Shown: in pieces, positions 1-12,032 of the stretch
Position numbering within the stretch: position 1 is the stretch's first letter
How the letters are laid out: every line of letters starts with the position of its first letter
DNA from: Cryptomeria japonica
Lineage: Eukaryota > Streptophyta > Pinopsida > Cupressales > Cupressaceae
Assembly (NCBI RefSeq): GCF_030272615.1
Contig: NC_081407.1
Coordinates: 266,857,574 to 266,921,573, forward strand
Direction: 5' to 3'
Length of the DNA: 64,000 bases
Translations under genes and position numbers: made by a program
The notes under the pieces: generated by a model
The model's input: the letters and a program-made list of their open reading frames with translations, nothing else
What the model was told of the DNA's origin: nothing
Databases searched by the model: none

Positions 1-3000
1 TTTAAAAAGGCATACACTAAATATAATTATGCAGTAAATACTTAGTTATATTTTTGCCAAAGTTAGTTCACATTCACAATTATTAAAAGGGTGTGTTATT
101 ATCTAATGTCACATTATGCTTTGGCCAAAAATGACTAGTAAGAATTTATGTTATCTAAGGTTAATAATTGATAATTACTACAATAGTGCACTATTTATTC
201 AATCTAATAATCAATAATATTCACTCCAACAACAATTTCAACTATCAAATCACTAGTACGAACCATAATGTGATCAAGCATATTGCTAATTCAAAATTTA
301 TGATGTCATGATCATAATTTGAATTTGTTTAAGTTATATATTATAACAACTCTATTGCCCTCGACAAAAATAGTTACTATTTTACAATCTTTATCTTTGC
401 TAAATACACAAACTAATCAAAAATTGAAATCATATGTAATGTGTCTCTTTTAAAAAATCAATTAATGTTGATGTTGTCTATATCAAAATTATTTGTACAA
501 AGAGAAGGAAAAGAGTTCTAAAACAAATGTCAACAACACAAAGTTTATTTCTTATAGAAGAAACTAAAAGAAATCATGAAAATTCCCCATTACCTAACAA
601 ATCATGTCAAAGATTTACTTAAATTAACAAATTAATTTCATGAAGTGCATCTTCTATATTCAAAATATGAAATGTAAATTTCTTAATTATCTAATAGAGA
701 TATTAAATAATCATATTAGCCATGTAGGTTCTTCCAATTCTTGCCATCTTGATGTGTAGTCCCCACCAATGTCTTTGAATGCCAACAAAAACCTTAAGAA
801 ACATAAGTATATTGCAACAATCTGCATCTATACACTAAATTTGCACAATGCAACCAATTGTCACTTTTTAAAATGAACTCATGATTTGCATGCAAAACAC
901 TTATACCATGTGATCAAACACTTTTGTGACTTTTGGCCAAATTAATCTATATCTGTAAGTAATCATTTAGTTTTGCTTTATTAGGTTTCACTAAGTCAAG
1001 ATTCCATAGAGAGCTTGGAGTGAATGTAAACCATTTAGCACAATATGTCAGAAAGAAGACTCAAACTCAAGTAACTTTAAGCAATTTTAAGTAGAAATCA
1101 ATTTGTCAATCATACCTTTTTTTTTTTTAAATAATAAAATTAAATCTCAATAACCCTGAAATAACAAAATATGCATTATTATTCAAAACTAGATACCATG
1201 GCCTTGGCATCTTCATCTAGTAGAAAGATGTAGATTTACTGTTTACCATGGAACAACATTTATTTAGATATAATGAGGATTTAGATTTGGACACATGTAT
1301 AAAGGATGATTTGAACTTTTCAATTTATTATTTAAATAGGTTTTTAGTTGGATTCTTTCACATAATGAATTATAATAATAAGTAAGCATGAAATAGATTT
1401 AGCATGATGTAAGTTGATGTGATACACTAATAATACATTTACAATACTCTCACAAAAGCTCTATGATAAATTCCTTTCAATGATTTGCAGTTGTCATAGA
1501 TGATTTGTTGTGTGACTTTAATTGAAGAATGAATGCGTTTAAATATAATAATGCAACACACAAATCAATATAAATATGCACTAGGTCAACGCACAACAAT
1601 TAATGAGTATGCTACAAATAGGACTTGATTTTAAAGTTTACAATTCAAACTTACATATATAGAAATGATCAAGATCACTTACCCATATCTCATACACATG
1701 AACATGTTCCTTGTTCCAATAATATAATTTATTTTTTCATTAAATAAATACTTAATCTCTACAATGTTAAAAATTCATTACTGAAAACACATATAAACTA
1801 TGCCCATTTATGTGTATCCAAACTTTTTCCATCTTTCGCATGAATTTACATGAGAATCTATAAATATATTTTTTTCACTCTAGCAAAAGGATTTGTCTAA
1901 AATCTTTTTAGAATACGAGCCTTCTTAGGCCTTTATGTTTAGTCTATTCCTATAAATAAGTTCAAGGTATGAGCTTTTGTGTTCACCATGAGTAATCTTA
2001 TATTTTCACTATGAAATAAATTAATCTGCTAACACAAGTGCACAATCAACCAACCCAATTAAGTCTTATATCAGTGCAAGAGAATTGACCAATTTTGACA
2101 CCCTATAGCCATGTTACTTTTGGAGTAAAACCTTTAACAATATTGAACATTTCTTGGAGTGTTATTCTCTATTTATTGAAATTACACAATGTTGATTAAT
2201 TCAAATTCTTTATTATTATTTAAAAATCATAATTTTCAATGGTATTAAAAAATAATTTAATAGAATGATGAAGAATATAATATTTTTTAATACATAGTAT
2301 TTAAGTTTTTAATTAATTTAATAACATTAAATAATATTTTTGAAAATATTGCAAAAGTGTGTGTGTGAGAGAATACATATATAGAAACATACACACATAA
2401 ATATATATGTATATGTGTGCGTATGCACGCGTACACACACACATGTTTCTTTTGATTATTTATTGTAACTTATTTGTGTGCCCTTACTAACTTTTACTTA
2501 GTTTTGGAACTATTCTAAGAGAATGACTTAATACACTTACAAACTGATTAATGACACAATCTTTTGTAAAGTTGGGCTCATTTCCCAATTCCATTATTCA
2601 TCCCCATTTACACTTCCAAACATGACCTCTTATATCTATGTATCCATGACAATTTTACATTCCATGACCATAAATTCAATCTTACCAAAATCCATAATGA
2701 AATATATGGCTTCAATAAACCCAACATTTGTGCCTAACAATGGAGTTTTATTTGAAGTAGACATTGTGACAACCTTTTCACTTTCATTGATTATTTAACA
2801 ATAATGAGTATAATAGTCAATCTATAAGATGTTATACAATACAATCCTTTTGCAAATGATTGCAATAGTTGTATCACATTACCTACAATTTGTTCAATTT
2901 TTTTAAGAGATTTGTAAGTACCAAGATATAGAGGAGAAACAAATATTATGGATACAAAAGAACTCCTACTCTAAACTTGACATTGCACCTTTCATAAAGC

Positions 3001-4292
3001 AGAGATGGCAAACAAAGAATGAAATTATCAAAATTAAACTAGCATTATACCTCTTTGTTGTATGGATTTTCTCCATGGATGTTAATAAAGGATTGATGGG
3101 TGTCTAGAATGTATGTTACACATGAGAGATCCTTAATTTGGCATCATGTACCTATGATATTTGAAGCACATCTAGTAAGTGTCCTTCAAGCAAGGGTTTA
3201 CATAGATTTGTATCATTGATTGTAGATGGTTGAGATTAGATTCAATTTGCATGTGAGAAGGCATGAGAAGGATGTAAGTGGAGAAATAGGATTAGATCAA
3301 GTGGATGAAGGGCTAGGATGAATTTAGTTTGCATGAGGAAATGAGATGCAAGTGGTGGTTGATGAGAATGCAAATGAATAATCAAGATTGAACTTGTATG
3401 AAGGGATAGGTTGCACTCACGTGGTTGCTTGAGATGAGTGTAAGTGTGTGAGAGAGATTGTAGCATATGTTGGATGAATGGAGAGCACTTGATGCAAAGT
3501 CCATTTTTGTAAACTTTTATGGTGAAGTTAAAATGATTTATTATTTTATTTATAAATGAGGAAAGGAATGCACATTAACCTAGTTAATTAGATGAGCATT
3601 TATCTAATAAATTAGCGATGGAGGAATATTAAGGTAATTAATTGAATTATTTAATTAATTAGTGAAGGGGGTTAATTTGATTTATTAAATAAATATTGAA
3701 TTAAGCATTAGAAAAAAGTTTGCTTAATTAATCAAATAATTAAATTTAATTGATTAATGAAGATCTGATGTAGGGTTAATTATGTAGATTCAAAGTCATC
3801 CCACAATACTGGTTCCCACTTTTGGCCAAACTTGACATTGAAATCAACATTTTGAACTAAATATTCACTTTTTGACACCTATAGCAACTAAACCATTAGA
3901 AAATTGAAGATGTTGTGAACTAGTGAGTGATTTGTGAGATTTTGTCTAGATTCTAAATGCATTTTTTTTTTAATAAAAAAATTGGAATTAAATTGTAAAT
4001 TTTTATATGTTACTTTTCAATAACTTGTTTTATAGTAAACAATTTTTTTTTAAAAGTGACATTTATGACGTTGCACGTAAATTTTTTTATACAAAGGATA
4101 AAATTCTATTTTTTAAAATATGGATTTGTAACACCAATATCTAATGCTTGCATTTTATTTCATAGTGTTTTGTTGCATTTTTTTTTAATTGAAGTTTTGA
4201 AATCAAACCAATTATAATTTAGACATAGGTGTATGACATTGCACATAACTTGTTTTGTTTGTATTGAAATTCAATATTTTATTGTTAGAACA
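1..4292. other. AT-rich intergenic sequence, unclassified
   Basis: No gene, LTR terminus or coding domain can be recognised here. The sequence is AT-rich with poly-T/poly-A runs, and TTAATTAA-like strings are dense near 3600-3760. Short reading frames, for example on the minus strand at 3242-3466, are low-complexity and show no family signature. The stretch is probably old decayed transposon sequence, but that is inference. Confidence 0.5.
2357..2447. repeat. Compound GT/AT/AC microsatellite
   Basis: Alternating purine-pyrimidine sequence: a (GT)n start, then a TA-rich centre, then a run of ACACACAC. The block contains CGCG-type steps (around 2420-2430) and is a typical compound simple repeat. 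Confidence 0.85.
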
Positions 4293-7200
4293 TGTAATGC
4301 CCGCCAAAAAATCCTAGAGAAATACAACCAACTAACATACAACTAGAGATTATTTTTTTTAAAAAACATCTACTAACACAACACAATAAACTATCATTAC
4401 ATCAAAATCATTAATTAACATCTACAAGATTATATAAAATATCTTTAACATCATAATTACACAAGCGGAATACATCACAACATCTACCATTCCCTAGGGT
4501 ACTTCAACACCATCACGCAATTAACTCTAACACATAAACACATCTCCATCTATGATACCATTCAACATTCATTACATTCATTTCCTAATCGATCACTTTC
4601 CTTCTTAGCATGAGAATAATTATTCAACAAATGCATATCCTATCATATCCCATTATCCATTTGATTCATTTTAAAACACCAAACCAAATGTTCCTAATCC
4701 CTTTCCAAACCTTCTAACATGTCATGTTATCATGAATTATCAATTAGGCATCAACTAACACAATCTAGTCATTTCCTTAAGTATAACCATACAACCTACA
4801 AGCTACTCATTCTTATTCATATTCTAGAGATATCCAAGAACCAAGAATAACATCATTTCCATTGAAACATTCATATAGTTTCTTCCAATCTAGAATTACA
4901 CCCACAATGAATATCCTTTTACAACATAGTCATTTACAATGAATTCAACAATCATGTTATGCTACAATACACCAAGATCTCAATCCACTATAATTCTTCA
5001 TATGTTTTCAATATACTGTTACATATTCTTCCTTTATAATTATGCCTTCCTCTATAATTATGCCTTCCTCATGATACAAGACACATAATCTCAATTCCAC
5101 TACATAAAATATACTCCACAAATCCATCTACATGAAGAGAAGATATGAATCCACATCCATGCACAAGAGCATCCAATGAAGAACATCCCAATGGAAGAAG
5201 GCATCAAACCACCCAACCATGTGGAACCATAAAGAACCACCCCTTGTGCTTGGAGATGGCACACGATCCCACTCACACTCCTGATCTAGGCTGACACCTA
5301 ACTACCAAAGAGATGAAACAACTCCAAGACCACAATCATGACATAATCCACCATATAGGACATCTAGAGGCACCACAATACAAGCATAAGGAATGAGGAT
5401 CGACATGTAGGGTAAAGTGTCATCACATGCTATCAAAGGATATCCCATAACTCTGTCCCAACATCCGTGACACATGCAGAACCGTCTCAACCTTTGAGGA
5501 ATCAAGGGAGTTTGGTTTATCTGATTACCAGATCATCACCGCAACACATTTCTTATCTTACTTAAATGAGCTACTATTACCCAACCCACCTAAGATTAGT
5601 TATTATATTATGACTTGATTAATACAATAAACCTCCAATGAGCTATCCAGACGGTTTAGACCCTAGCTCCAACCAACAAGGAATCCTAGCAGTCTATTCC
5701 TCATGACCTCGACAGACTAATGGAAGCCCACTCTCCCTAATCATGCACCTAGACCTTAGGGTAACAACATACTCAAATACAAGAACAAGGGCTCTCATAT
5801 GCATAATAACCCGGATAACCAAGGTTATACATCAAATAATAATCTCCAAGAACATGAACAACATTTGCTAATATCATTGCCTTACAAAGGCAACCAATAA
5901 TCCTTAAACATCAAGAATCTTATTATAAAAAATATTCAACATGAGCCCAAAGAATATCATCAAGGTATTTCTCATCTTGCTCAGTCCAATAGTGAAATCA
6001 ATCATCTCAAATCAATAAATCAAGCATACAACATCATAGGGATAAACTCATTCACGACAATGCACAAGCACGAGAGTCTAAATACCAAAATTTCCAATAA
6101 TCAAAATCAAGAATAAAATCTCAGCGAATACATTAAACATATATTTTTTCATAGACACGAAGAATACAATTTTTTCAAATCAAATTGCATAAGAAGGATT
6201 TAAAATCCCCAACTTGAAAAATAGAAGTTATGGAATGCAAAATTGTTGCAGAAGTGACAAGTCAAATCTTCAATCCACCAACAAAAATCATGACCTCAAG
6301 CAAATCCAAGCCAAGCTCCAAAAGCCAAATGAATAATTCTCCGAAAATTCTCCAGCCAAGCCACTCACACAATAAACTCAAATCTCCCAATAAATAGAAA
6401 TTGATCCAAAAACTATACAACTTCTCTAACCAATCAAAATAATCTAAAATATAATATCTCATACCAACCATGCCAAATATCGAGGTAGAACAATATAAAA
6501 TAATATTATTTAACTTACCCAAATATCTCAACCAATAATAAAATAGGGTAGGTAGGGTAAATAATTAAATAATAGATAAATAATTAAACCAAAACAATAT
6601 ATTTCTTATCAACCATCTCGAAAATTTAAATAAGAATAATATAAAATAATATTATTACAATCTCCAAACTCACAGCCAACAATGGGAGAGGGTAGGTGAG
6701 ATAACTAATAAATAAATAAATGGGTAGGAAAAATAAATAATAAATAATCCCATTAACCAATAAATAAAATAGAAATGTCTAATATAAAATAAATAAATCA
6801 AATGCCCAATAAATGTTAAGCCACAAAATAATATAAATAAATAAACAAACAAGCAATTAAATAATAATATCTTCACAACCACAACTCCCAAGAGGGCCAA
6901 TCATAACAAGGGGCAAGTAAAGAGATAATAACAAATAAATAACCAATAAATAAATAGATAGATAATAAATAATAAAGCAAATAAATAAATAAACAAAACA
7001 ATAAATAATTAAATAAGTAATAAATAACCCAACAATAATAAATAAATAAAATAATAAAAAAAATTAAATGTACGGATACATATAAATGCTCCAACCAATA
7101 ATAATTTAAACTCAATGCCATTAATACCTCCCACATACGTATAAAATATAATAGTAAATAAATAATATTTCATGCATAATTAAAAATGGCAAATATTATG

Positions 7201-7700
7201 ATCCACAGAATAACATTAATAAATAATAACCTTCAATAATTAAATCGACAATTATATTTAAATATTAATGCTATCCACTAATTTAATTTAATATTAATAA
7301 ATTATATAAACCAATTAATTAATTTATAATTTAATGAATAATTACACATTAATATTAAATATTTATATCAACTATTTATTTAATTTTTTTTATTATAAAC
7401 TATGTAAATCCATTAGTTTGATTTAACATTATTAAACTATAATTAGTTAATTAATAATTTAATTAATAAATAATCATAACACTACAAAACAATCCAACAT
7501 AGAATAACTCAAGAAACCACTTGATGCTAAACAACAAGTCACACCAAGACTCTAAATTGACAAGGGTAATCAACTTAAACCTAGAGTGTTGAATGAGTTT
7601 TCATGTCATCTCTGATCAACTTGCCATTGGGATAAAGACACGCTCAAACTTGTGAAGCCAGGTGGAGTCGATGTCTGGTACCTGCAAACCTGTCAACACC
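4293..7700. repeat. LTR-like block, family uncertain
   Basis: The left edge reads TGTAATGCCCGCC, the kind of terminus common at plant gypsy LTR ends. Its reverse complement ends in CATTACA, like the clear LTR end at 32672. The block continues with moderately complex sequence (5200-5850), then a long AAATAAAT-rich tract (about 6540-7480). The region near 7560-7700 again looks like retroelement untranslated sequence. No partner LTR, primer site or coding domain was found, so orientation and right edge are guesses. Minus-strand frames at 6262-7136 are translations of the AT-rich tract and are not genes. Confidence 0.3.
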
Positions 7701-8280
7701 AATACATATACAACAACATATGCAATATATATAATGTAAATACATAGGCAAGTGAAGAGAATCACAACATCATATCATGCTCGCAATGAGTGATATGACA
7801 TTGTCTCTATCACAAATACACTTAGAAGATAGTCACGACAATCAAGCACTATCATAAACATCATCGTATCCAATATAATCATGAATTAGGGTTAGTACAT
7901 GGTTAGCTACCATCAAATCATCATAAAGTAAACTAAGCTATATCAATATGATCTATTAATGCACAAAAGTCAAGATGAATCAGGGAGGGGCACTATAGAA
8001 CAAGGACATTAATACCTAGTGCATAGATATTTTTTAGAATTTTATTCAGTAATTTACTATTTTTGCACATGTGTAGAAAAAAGAACTCGATGTTCAGTGA
8101 AAAACCTATGTTCATAAAAAAAACAAAAACTAGACTATATTAAAATTTAACTTGTTGGAAAGCTTGTTTCGAGGGCTACGGTCCTGCAAGTTGGTTTGTT
8201 AAGTTCATTCCATTTGTAGTCCAACATGAGCTTTGACAGTCAAATTTCTAAGGAAAATTGAATAAGATAGGGGGAGAGGC

Positions 8281-8520
8281 CTAGCCAAGGATGTTTTCTT
8301 GAAGGTACCTTTGAGTGAACATATTACGTGACTTTGAATGAAGTTACCTTCATTTGAAAGTATTTTTGACGCAATTTAACAATGTAAATATCCATTACAA
8401 CCTTCAAGAAAAGGTAAGGACCTTTGTTGAAAGGTCCACCTTCGAACAAAGGTCCTTACCTTCGCTCAAAGGTTGTAATGGACCTCTATTCAAAGGTGGA
8501 TCTTTGAACAAAGGTATTTA
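8281..8520. repeat. Cluster of AAGGTCC / CCTTTGAA inverted repeats
   Basis: The words AAGGTCC, ACCTTTG and CAAAGGT recur about every 15-25 bases on both strands. They form overlapping hairpins such as the one around 8412-8460, where GTAAGGACCTTTG faces CAAAGGTCCTTAC. The plus-strand frame at 8354-8569 runs through this palindrome cluster and is not believed to be coding. Possible origins are a foldback element or a palindromic array like those in the LTRs further right. Confidence 0.6.
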
Positions 8521-8569
8521 TAAAAAAAATTATCTCTACTTCGAAAAAGTTGATGTCCCAAGTTTGTAA

Positions 8570-9773
8570 CCCATTATTGTGGAATGGCCCTCATGGAAAC
8601 ATGGTGATACTAAGTCAAAATACGAAAGTGGATTTTAAGCATTTACAAATATTATCTATTGACCGTCAATATTTATACTCTCGCAAAAAATATTTCATGC
8701 AATTTCTAATCTTGCAACAAATAATTCTATGTAATTTATTATTCTTTAGAGAAAAGACACTAATATAGTTGTGCATGATTAATCCAACCCAATTACCAAT
8801 ATCCTTGCCTCAAATAATATTTTAACCACCAACTTACTAGTAGGAGTTGGATGCAACATGTCTGTTGTTGTTAAATGGAGTTATTATTGCTTTGGGAGTT
8901 TTCTAGAGTTTGTTTACATGAATAAAATGTTAGGGTGGGATATATAACTTTGTTGACATTCTTTTCATATGGCTAATTTTACTTTATAATAATTTTATAA
9001 AAGTTAAAAATAAATTAGTGTCTTAATTTTTGTAATGGAAAAAATTGCATAGCTATGCCCTTTTCCTTTATGTTTTGGGCTATGATGACTAGGTTATCTT
9101 TAAATGCATCAACATGTGTGTAAGATGGCCTATTTTACTTGGAAGTTGGTAAATGGAATCACCTAACCATGATCCCATCATCCTCATCCACATAAATCAA
9201 CTCCCATCCATACATCCCACATTTGTTAACCTAGTTCAAGTTTGTGAGTGCAAAAGTAATCCAAACAATCTTCACGCCTATAGATCTAAAATCTAAAATT
9301 CAAAATTATTTAGGTTTCTAAATACAAGTCATGATTGCCTTTTCTATCAACCATTATGTGTTGACTAAAGTGAAACTAATTCTAAATTGCATGCTAGTGT
9401 GGTGTATTTAAAAACCAACCATAATTTAAATTTATCATATTACATAATCAGGGAGCAAATTTATGAACAAGAGCACAAGTGGACTAAAGGGATTACATCA
9501 TCATTTTAGGAGTAAATTGTATGCTTGTGTGTTGTCCTTGACCTTGTTTTTTGTCATTGCATATACCCATCCAAGGGTCTAAGGAGAACATGATCCTCAC
9601 AATTTAGTATTCCCCAAAGGTGTTTCTAAACATTGCTAGTCCTTACAAATATTATAAGCATAAAAATAGATATGAATAAATTTTAGATGGTGGGATATTA
9701 CCAAATCAACTTAGGTCTACATATGTGGATATCACTTTTACGTGTGTAGAATTGAACTCAGTCAATACATATA
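8570..9773. other. Intergenic sequence, nothing recognised
   Basis: No coding domain, LTR terminus or tandem array is visible. The stretch ends where a TGTAGG LTR-type terminus begins at 9774. Confidence 0.5.
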
Positions 9774-10353
9774 TGTAGGCACCTAAAATTGGATTAATTT
9801 GATTAATTGAATTCAGTCATCCCGAATGTATTTAATTAAATAATTATGTATTTTTAATTAATTGACAATGTTTCCTTCTAGTTAATTAATCTTATTATTT
9901 ATGCTATAGTCCCCCTTTAATTAATTATTTGACAACCATAAATCAATTAATTAATTAAATTTGACCCTTTTCCTCTATTAAATAAATTAAATGCAATTTG
10001 ATTATTTAATTCATGTTGACTTTTTCCTCTTAAATTCTCTCATAAAATTAATTAATTCAATTCTCTCATAAAATTAATTAATTCTATTTTTCCACATGTC
10101 TCCTAACCTTAACCCCTCCTCTAACCCTTCTCCTAACCCAATCCACCTAGATAGCCAAGGGTTTAGTCAACCCTATCCCTTAATCCTCACCATATGTGTG
10201 CACATTCCCAAAATATCTCAAGACTCCCTAAAATATCCCAAAATTCCTAAAATTTGGGAAAATATCCCAAATTTCCTCAAACATGGGAATGACATGATTT
10301 TTTAATCTCTTTTGGAATAGAACCTTCCAATTTGGGTGGCATAATCCCAAATA

Positions 10354-10461
10354 GGCATGTGTCCTCAGGGACACATGTCATTCCTTTCAATGACACATGT
10401 CCTTCTTAAGGACACATGTCATTCTTCCTCATGACACTTGCCCTTCTCAGGGACACATGTC
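10354..10461 (+). repeat. GACACATGTC palindromic tandem array in U3
   Basis: The near-palindrome GACACATGTC or a one-base variant occurs at 10370, 10392, 10411, 10433 and 10452, with spacings alternating 22 and 19 bases, so the true unit is a 41-base dimer. A related GGCATGTGTCC precedes it at 10354. The array lies immediately upstream of the TATA box. Confidence 0.8.
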
Positions 10462-10494
10462 TCATTCTCATGCCCTTCCATCTCCCATTCAAGC

Positions 10495-10504
10495 CTATTT
10501 AAAC
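10495..10504 (+). promoter_or_regulatory. TATA box of plus-strand LTR
   Basis: CTATTTAAAC follows the U3 palindromic array and precedes sequence of R-U5 character. The position is as expected for an LTR promoter. Confidence 0.5.
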
Positions 10505-11670
10505 CTCCCATTTTCCTTCACAGATGATCCACTTTCATTTTCATAACCTCATAATGCAAAAATGCTCACTCATCCTTTTGCATAAACACATCCATTTAGC
10601 ATACAATTTTGTAGTACATCTTGCTCAGTTTTTCATCTTGCATTCACTATCATGGAGCACAATCAAGTATCTACTATATAGCAAACATACATCAAATCAA
10701 GGGACAATCAAATCGAAGGAGGAATATGAAGTTTGCATTTTAATTAGTTTTATCTTGTTTATCTACTTTTCTCCCTTCTTAAACGTCCTAGTCTTGAGTG
10801 TGGTTGAGATTGTAAAGCGGAAAATCGTGATCGAACCCTAGTTGCTCTCCCCTCTTCCAACTCCAAGGAGAGAGAAGGGAGATTCACTAGGGTTGATGGT
10901 TTTCACTTAGGGGAGAGACTTTACATTCAAAAGAGGGGTTGAAACCCACAAGATCCAATCCCACACAATGCAAGATTGGATGCTAAATGTGTTTCAAGGG
11001 TTAAGAAAGCAAGGCTACCCTCTTTTGTAAAGAATGTTGATAGAAGAATTAAGCTAGGAATGCATAGAAAGTGACAAAGATTCGCTTATAAACTGAGATA
11101 GGGATATAGGATGAAGCTGCGGACCTGGAATTAGTAGTAAAATGTCGATACGACGCTGTCCTGCAAATTTGAGCAAAAGTTGTCGGGACGATGGCGCCCG
11201 AGCGCCACGGTCCTCCGAGAAATCCGCGAAACGAAGGGGGATCTGTTCGTCTCTGCACAAGGATTCCAGATCTTCAATTTCAGCCGCGTACCTGCAACCT
11301 ACACACAGAAAAGCGAAGACGATTGGGGGGTTAGGGATTAGGGGTTTGCCTTTAGGTCAAACCCCGGTTTTGGAATTAACCAAGAAATGAGCAATGCTGT
11401 AAATGTAAATGTCTGTAATGTAAAACAAGTACTAATACCTTGTTGTAAGGATGTTTGTATCCTTATGTGCGAAGGTATAGATGTTGTATGTTGTATGTTG
11501 TAGTAGTATGTAGTAAGTGATCTCCTCTTCAATGGTTGAATCCTTGTCTTGAATGCAACACTTAGCCTTGAATGGAGACTTGAAATGATCAATTGCTTGA
11601 AGGAATGCTTGAATGCTTGAGTATAATTTCCACGCTTTTTTCCTCATATCGAATGAAAGAGGAAAATGTA

Positions 11671-11680
11671 GTTTATATAC
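11671..11680 (-). promoter_or_regulatory. TATA box of minus-strand LTR
   Basis: On the minus strand this reads GTATATAAAC, about 350 bases inside the LTR start, and is followed by a sequence change consistent with the start of R. Confidence 0.55.
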
Positions 11681-11802
11681 TTGTCATTTAGGGCTGATAG
11701 ACTGATTTTCCCGACCTTAGGCCGACCAGGAAAGACAATTTTCCAATTTGCAAACATAAAGACCCGAAGTCCAAAAGAGACCGGGCCCAAAATAGGACCC
11801 AG

Positions 11803-11860
11803 GGACCAGGGCGCTGGGCGCCCTGGTCCTGAAGGACCAGGGCGCTGGGCGCTCTGGTCC
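11803..11860. repeat. Two tandem 27-bp GC-rich palindromes
   Basis: Units at 11803-11829 and 11834-11860 each start GGACCAGGGCGC and end with its near-complement, CCTGGTCC or TCTGGTCC. They are spaced 31 bases apart and lie in U3 of the minus-strand LTR. The GGACCAG..CG word is shared with the array at 62146-64000. Confidence 0.85.
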
Positions 11861-12032
11861 CACCTCCCGGGACAGTAGGGTGCAAAGGAGGTTCAGGCCA
11901 GGGTGCAAGAAAATGCAGTTTTTGGTGTCATAATCAGGTTTCGGGGTCTCCATTCAGGTTGCGTGTTGCGTCGCCATCGTGAAGACCGAAATGCAGTCGA
12001 AATTGCAAGTGTCGCAATTTTAGGACGCTACA

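Larger units (their letters stand above)
9774..11049 (+). mobile_element. Plus-strand LTR (probable gypsy), solo or truncated
   Basis: It starts TGTAGGCACCTAAAATTGG, which resembles the start of the minus-strand LTR at 12032 (TGTAGCGTCCTAAAATTGCG). U3 is TTAATTAA-rich (about 9830-10090), then carries a short palindromic array (10354-10461). A TATA box follows at 10495-10504. The remaining roughly 540 bases would be R-U5 and include a CCCTAG / CTAGGG inverted pair around 10838-10893. No primer site follows, because the sequence runs directly into the next LTR in opposite orientation. Terminus, promoter and array are seen; the LTR call and right edge are inference. Confidence 0.5.
11050..12032 (-). 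mobile_element. Minus-strand LTR (probable gypsy)
   Basis: Read on the minus strand, it begins at 12032 with TGTAGCGTCCTAAAATTGCG. A U3 with two GC-rich palindromes (11803-11860) follows, then a TATA box at 11671-11680, then R-U5 sequence. GC content is locally far above the surroundings, and this produces overlapping open frames on both strands at 11688-11953 that I do not regard as genes. It is the inverted neighbour of the LTR at 9774-11049. The exact U5 end was not found; 11050 is where plus-strand LTR sequence appears to stop. Confidence 0.5.

Noticed and set aside
6262-7136. Minus-strand Leu/Tyr/Phe-rich frames resembling membrane proteins
   Set aside because: They translate an AAATAAAT-rich tract; apparent membrane helices are a composition effect.
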